64,000 bases of DNA from Fulvia fulva (Eukaryota; Ascomycota; Dothideomycetes; Mycosphaerellales; Mycosphaerellaceae): contig NC_063017.1 of the NCBI RefSeq assembly GCF_020509005.1, positions 3,534,001 to 3,598,000 on the forward strand, in the 5' to 3' direction. The position numbers and the translations under genes were made by a program. Within the stretch, counting starts at the first letter, position 1; every line of letters starts with the position of its first letter. Below, piece by piece: positions 61,272 to 64,000 of this stretch. The notes under the pieces are model-generated. The model had not been told where the DNA came from and made no database searches. It saw only the letters and a program-made list of their open reading frames with translations.

Positions 61272-64000
61272 ATGGCGGTGCCAGAAGATCTCCCTCGGTT
61301 CCCATGCTGGTGCAAGGCAACGTATTCATGGGGCGGCGAGACGAAGAAGGATCTCGGCTTCATCGAGGGCGACCTGATAGAAGCTCTGAATGCTGGCGAT
61401 GGGTCCTGGTGGATGGGACGTTTACGGCGCGACCCCAGAGCCGTTGGCCTGTTTCCGTCCAACTTCGTGCAGGTGTTGGAGGAGTCCTTTCAGCCTGCGC
61501 CAAACAGTCGCAATGTCACGCCGCTGAGGCAGCCAAAACACTCGGCCGCTGCCAGAAACAAGTCACTGTTCAGGAAACCCTACCAGGCCTACGAAGAGTT
61601 CGATGCGCGCAACAGCTTGGACGGCGGAAAGTCCAAGGAGGGCACACCAGAGAGCGACATGGAGAAGGCGAAGAGAGAGAAGAGCAAGTTCCGCCCATAC
61701 AGTAGCATGAAGACTGCCCAAGCACCTACGGGCACAGTCAGGAAGCAAGGCGGGAAGATTGTTATACCTGAAGACACAGCGCCGCGGATACCTGCTCCAC
61801 CACCTCGAGGAGGAGAAGCGCGTCGCTCTCGCAGTCCACGACCGCCGACAGCACCCTCTGCATCACCAACACCACAACCTCAATATCAACCATATCGTCC
61901 GCCGTCCCCGCAGCCTGTCTATCGCTCAAGATCACCTGCACCGCCTCGAGCACATTCGCCTTTGCCAGCTTCATATCACGATGGATCAGCCTATCCACAG
62001 ATGCTACCTGCGATCTCGCGGCAGCCATCACCTATACCTTATGAACAGCCTCTTTACTACTCAAGAGCGCCTTCACGGGCAGACTTTGAAGATGAAGAAG
62101 AAGATCTCGGGTCATCACCTCCGCCACCTCCACCTCCAGCGCATAGAGTTGCCTATCAGCCAAGTCGAGCGCCGTCCCTGGAAATGGACCAGAATATGGA
62201 CCCTGGATACGACAGGAATGGAACACAGACACCGATACCACCGTCGCCCGGTGGCAGCCACATGACGCCATCTCCACTGCGCGCCGCAATGAACGATGTG
62301 ATGTCGTCGCTGCAAGATATGAGTGTCTTTCAGCCATCTTCACCTGTTAGAGCTGACACGCCTCCGAAGGTGTGGTCACCAGATACGTTCGAAGATGTGC
62401 GGAGCCAGACACGTGCACAATCATCAATGGGATTTGCCTTGCAAGATCGTGCGCAGTCTTCGATGGGATTCGCCATGCCTGATCAAGCACAAGCATACGG
62501 TGGTGCAAGAAGTAAGACTCCATCACTGCCTTCGTCGAGAGATGGGCCAACATCAATTGAGAGCTATGTGCGACGTATGGAGCATCAACTGAAGCAAGCA
62601 CCATCCTTCTCATCAGATCACCCGCCAATGCCACCGCTCAAAGGTGCGCAGTATGCAGCTTCACGACCGACGACATCCAGTAGCAGTGGCAGCAACAGCT
62701 CCGCTGGACGTCAGACGGGTGTCCATCAGCAGCTGCCACAACTCCGGCATCAAAAGTCAGCATTCGAACTCGGTCGCAAGAATTTAGACCGCACATACAC
62801 TACCAAAACGAACGCTACAAACTCGACCGAGAACTCGTCAGCGACACAGAGTAGCAACAGCACTCAGATGACGAGCCGCAGCATCATGTCTGGGTATTCT
62901 GCTGGTGGGTTTAGTGCGACTAGTGCTGGCAGTCTTGCGCGCCGCAAGTTTGGTTTCGGAAGTCAGCGCGAACGCAGGGAGATGGGCATCACCAAGTCCA
63001 CTGGCGACATGAACTCGAGCGCACGAAGCATGGTCGCAAGTGATAGCTCCGGTTCTGGCCCAAGCTACCATGAAAGTCATGCTTCTCAGCATCAACCTCT
63101 TGTTACACCGATCGCCGACTGGGCTAAGGACCCTATGGAAAGTGCAGGTGTGCTTGGAGGGCTGAGCTCGCCACAGGGAGGAAAGCGTAGTGGCTTCTTC
63201 AAGCGGATGATCGAGACAGCCAAAACGACGGCCAAGACTGGAGCTGCCAACGCTAGATCAACCATTGGCAATAGCACAAGTAGACCAGGAAGTCGTGCCG
63301 GCAGCCGAGCTGGAAGTCCGACAAAGATGCTTGGTATGGGACCGACCTCCATATCCGGCGACGGCAATGCCCGACCGCGGACGGTACCAGGTCCAGCAGC
63401 TCGGGACATGGGTCTTGGCGGCGGTAGCGACTGGATGCAAGTCCGGCGTGATATCAACCGATCGAACTCATTGAGCCAGCGAGAGCGTGCCGAGCGTGCT
63501 GAACGTTGCGAGATGCACGACCTGCCTGCACTGCGGCCGATTGACGAGTTGATGGAGATAGTCGAGGGTGACGAGAGCTTGGATGGCTTGCCTATCACTG
63601 AACCCACCGACTTCGACCTCCCCAACCTCGCACTCGTGGACAAGAGCACAAGATTCATACAGAACGTTCCCCCAATGGTCAGCGCTTCATCTCTTGCGCA
63701 AAGCTATGTGTGCCGGCCACACAGAAGCGACGTGCAACGACTGCGAGCCATCTTCACATGGGTCGCAGAACGCATTACCTGGGAAGAGGACTTTGAGGGC
63801 CAGCTCGACACTAGGAGAGTCATTCAGACAAAGCGTGGCTGCAGCGAAGAAATTGCATTACTAGTACGGGATATGTGCATCGCCGTTGGTCTGCATGCAG
63901 AGATCGTCCGCGGCTACCTCAAAGGCCCTGGCGAGATCATCGATGCCGACACACTGGCCCGTCCCAACCATTGGTGGAATACCGTGATCGTGGATGGCGA
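61272..64000 (+). CDS. CYK3: Cyk3-type cytokinesis protein (SH3 plus transglutaminase-like), 3' cut by window edge
   Basis: Reading frame open for 909 residues to the window end. SH3 domain at about residues 12-70: ATYSWGGETKKDLGFIEGDL, WWMGRLRRDPRAVGLFPSNFV. Then a long disordered part with Pro/Arg-rich pieces (RSRSPRPPTAPS, PPPPPPPAHRVAYQP) and a repeated SSMGFALQD/SSMGFAMPD. The C-terminal part starts the inactive transglutaminase-like domain: LRAIFTWVAERITWEED, TKRGCSEEIALLVRDMCIAV, GLHAEIVRGYLKGPGE and NHWWNTVIVDGE, as in Cyk3/Chs-regulating proteins that act with Inn1 and chitin synthase II at the division septum. The C-terminal end of the domain lies beyond the window. No defect. Confidence 0.92.
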   Translation, partial: MAVPEDLPRFPCWCKATYSWGGETKKDLGFIEGDLIEALNAGDGSWWMGRLRRDPRAVGLFPSNFVQVLEESFQPAPNSRNVTPLRQPKHSAAARNKSLFRKPYQAYEEFDARNSLDGGKSKEGTPESDMEKAKREKSKFRPYSSMKTAQAPTGTVRKQGGKIVIPEDTAPRIPAPPPRGGEARRSRSPRPPTAPSASPTPQPQYQPYRPPSPQPVYRSRSPAPPRAHSPLPASYHDGSAYPQMLPAISRQPSPIPYEQPLYYSRAPSRADFEDEEEDLGSSPPPPPPPAHRVAYQPSRAPSLEMDQNMDPGYDRNGTQTPIPPSPGGSHMTPSPLRAAMNDVMSSLQDMSVFQPSSPVRADTPPKVWSPDTFEDVRSQTRAQSSMGFALQDRAQSSMGFAMPDQAQAYGGARSKTPSLPSSRDGPTSIESYVRRMEHQLKQAPSFSSDHPPMPPLKGAQYAASRPTTSSSSGSNSSAGRQTGVHQQLPQLRHQKSAFELGRKNLDRTYTTKTNATNSTENSSATQSSNSTQMTSRSIMSGYSAGGFSATSAGSLARRKFGFGSQRERREMGITKSTGDMNSSARSMVASDSSGSGPSYHESHASQHQPLVTPIADWAKDPMESAGVLGGLSSPQGGKRSGFFKRMIETAKTTAKTGAANARSTIGNSTSRPGSRAGSRAGSPTKMLGMGPTSISGDGNARPRTVPGPAARDMGLGGGSDWMQVRRDINRSNSLSQRERAERAERCEMHDLPALRPIDELMEIVEGDESLDGLPITEPTDFDLPNLALVDKSTRFIQNVPPMVSASSLAQSYVCRPHRSDVQRLRAIFTWVAERITWEEDFEGQLDTRRVIQTKRGCSEEIALLVRDMCIAVGLHAEIVRGYLKGPGEIIDADTLARPNHWWNTVIVDG

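Noticed and set aside
1..64000. All frameshifts as sequencing errors
   Set aside because: Long conserved genes show none, and several losses are substitutions (E to K, CGA to TGA, three other stops); still, G9, A8 and the GA/TT slips need read-level checks.

Overview
This 64 kb window is nuclear DNA of a filamentous ascomycete. Genes carry short (48-80 nt) GT-AG introns with CTAAC-type branch sites, and families are typically fungal: Zn2Cys6 / fungal-trans regulators, Dal5-like MFS, P450s, DUF4048, Cyk3, a Tad-like LINE. A diverged 18S rRNA 3' end at about 56.12-56.31 kb runs into an ITS1-like tract that resembles Mycosphaerellales/Capnodiales ITS1, so a Dothideomycete of that group is my best guess. 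All calls are from reading the sequence; no database search was run.

Layout. 0-1 kb: 3' part of a homogentisate dioxygenase-like gene, frameshifted and lacking an iron ligand. 1.15-1.40 kb: a tRNA-His(GUG) gene that makes a perfect cloverleaf only after removing one ordinary tRNA intron and three segments that look exactly like spliceosomal introns; this is the most unusual signal here. 2.4-7.5 kb: AIM6-like phosphodiesterase, a nucleotidyltransferase-like protein, a broken member of an unknown caspase-like family, and SDHC. 8.8-24.1 kb is gene-dense: regulator, P450, MFS, DUF1772, cysteinyl-tRNA synthetase with a possible mitochondrial start, DJ-1/PfpI protein, Zn2Cys6 regulator, secreted DUF1524 nuclease, a 91-aa protein. 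24.1-26.3 kb is empty; a P450 follows.

28.3-31.6 kb is mobile: a 287-bp TA-flanked MITE, and a 5'-truncated LINE whose 14-bp target duplication overlaps the stop codon of an amino-acid/choline-type permease. 34-46 kb mixes intact genes (thioesterase, DUF4048) with decay: a GH88 gene and its convergent regulator are both broken, and a 5'-truncated P450 is broken too. The intact paralogue of the caspase-like gene lies at 45.5-46.4 kb, followed by a fasciclin protein.

49.9-55.5 kb holds a tRNA-like gene with a UUCG-hairpin insert, an Rvs161/Hob3-type BAR gene with a 1,785-nt stop-free intron-like insert, and divergent KAE1. 55.6-60.4 kb is a graveyard (rDNA remnant, F-box-like and Myb-like genes with in-frame stops). 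The window ends inside CYK3.

Housekeeping genes (CysRS, KAE1, SDHC, BAR, CYK3) are intact while frameshifts fall in accessory genes. This argues for real decay rather than uniform sequencing error, although several breaks sit in short simple repeats and need read-level checks.
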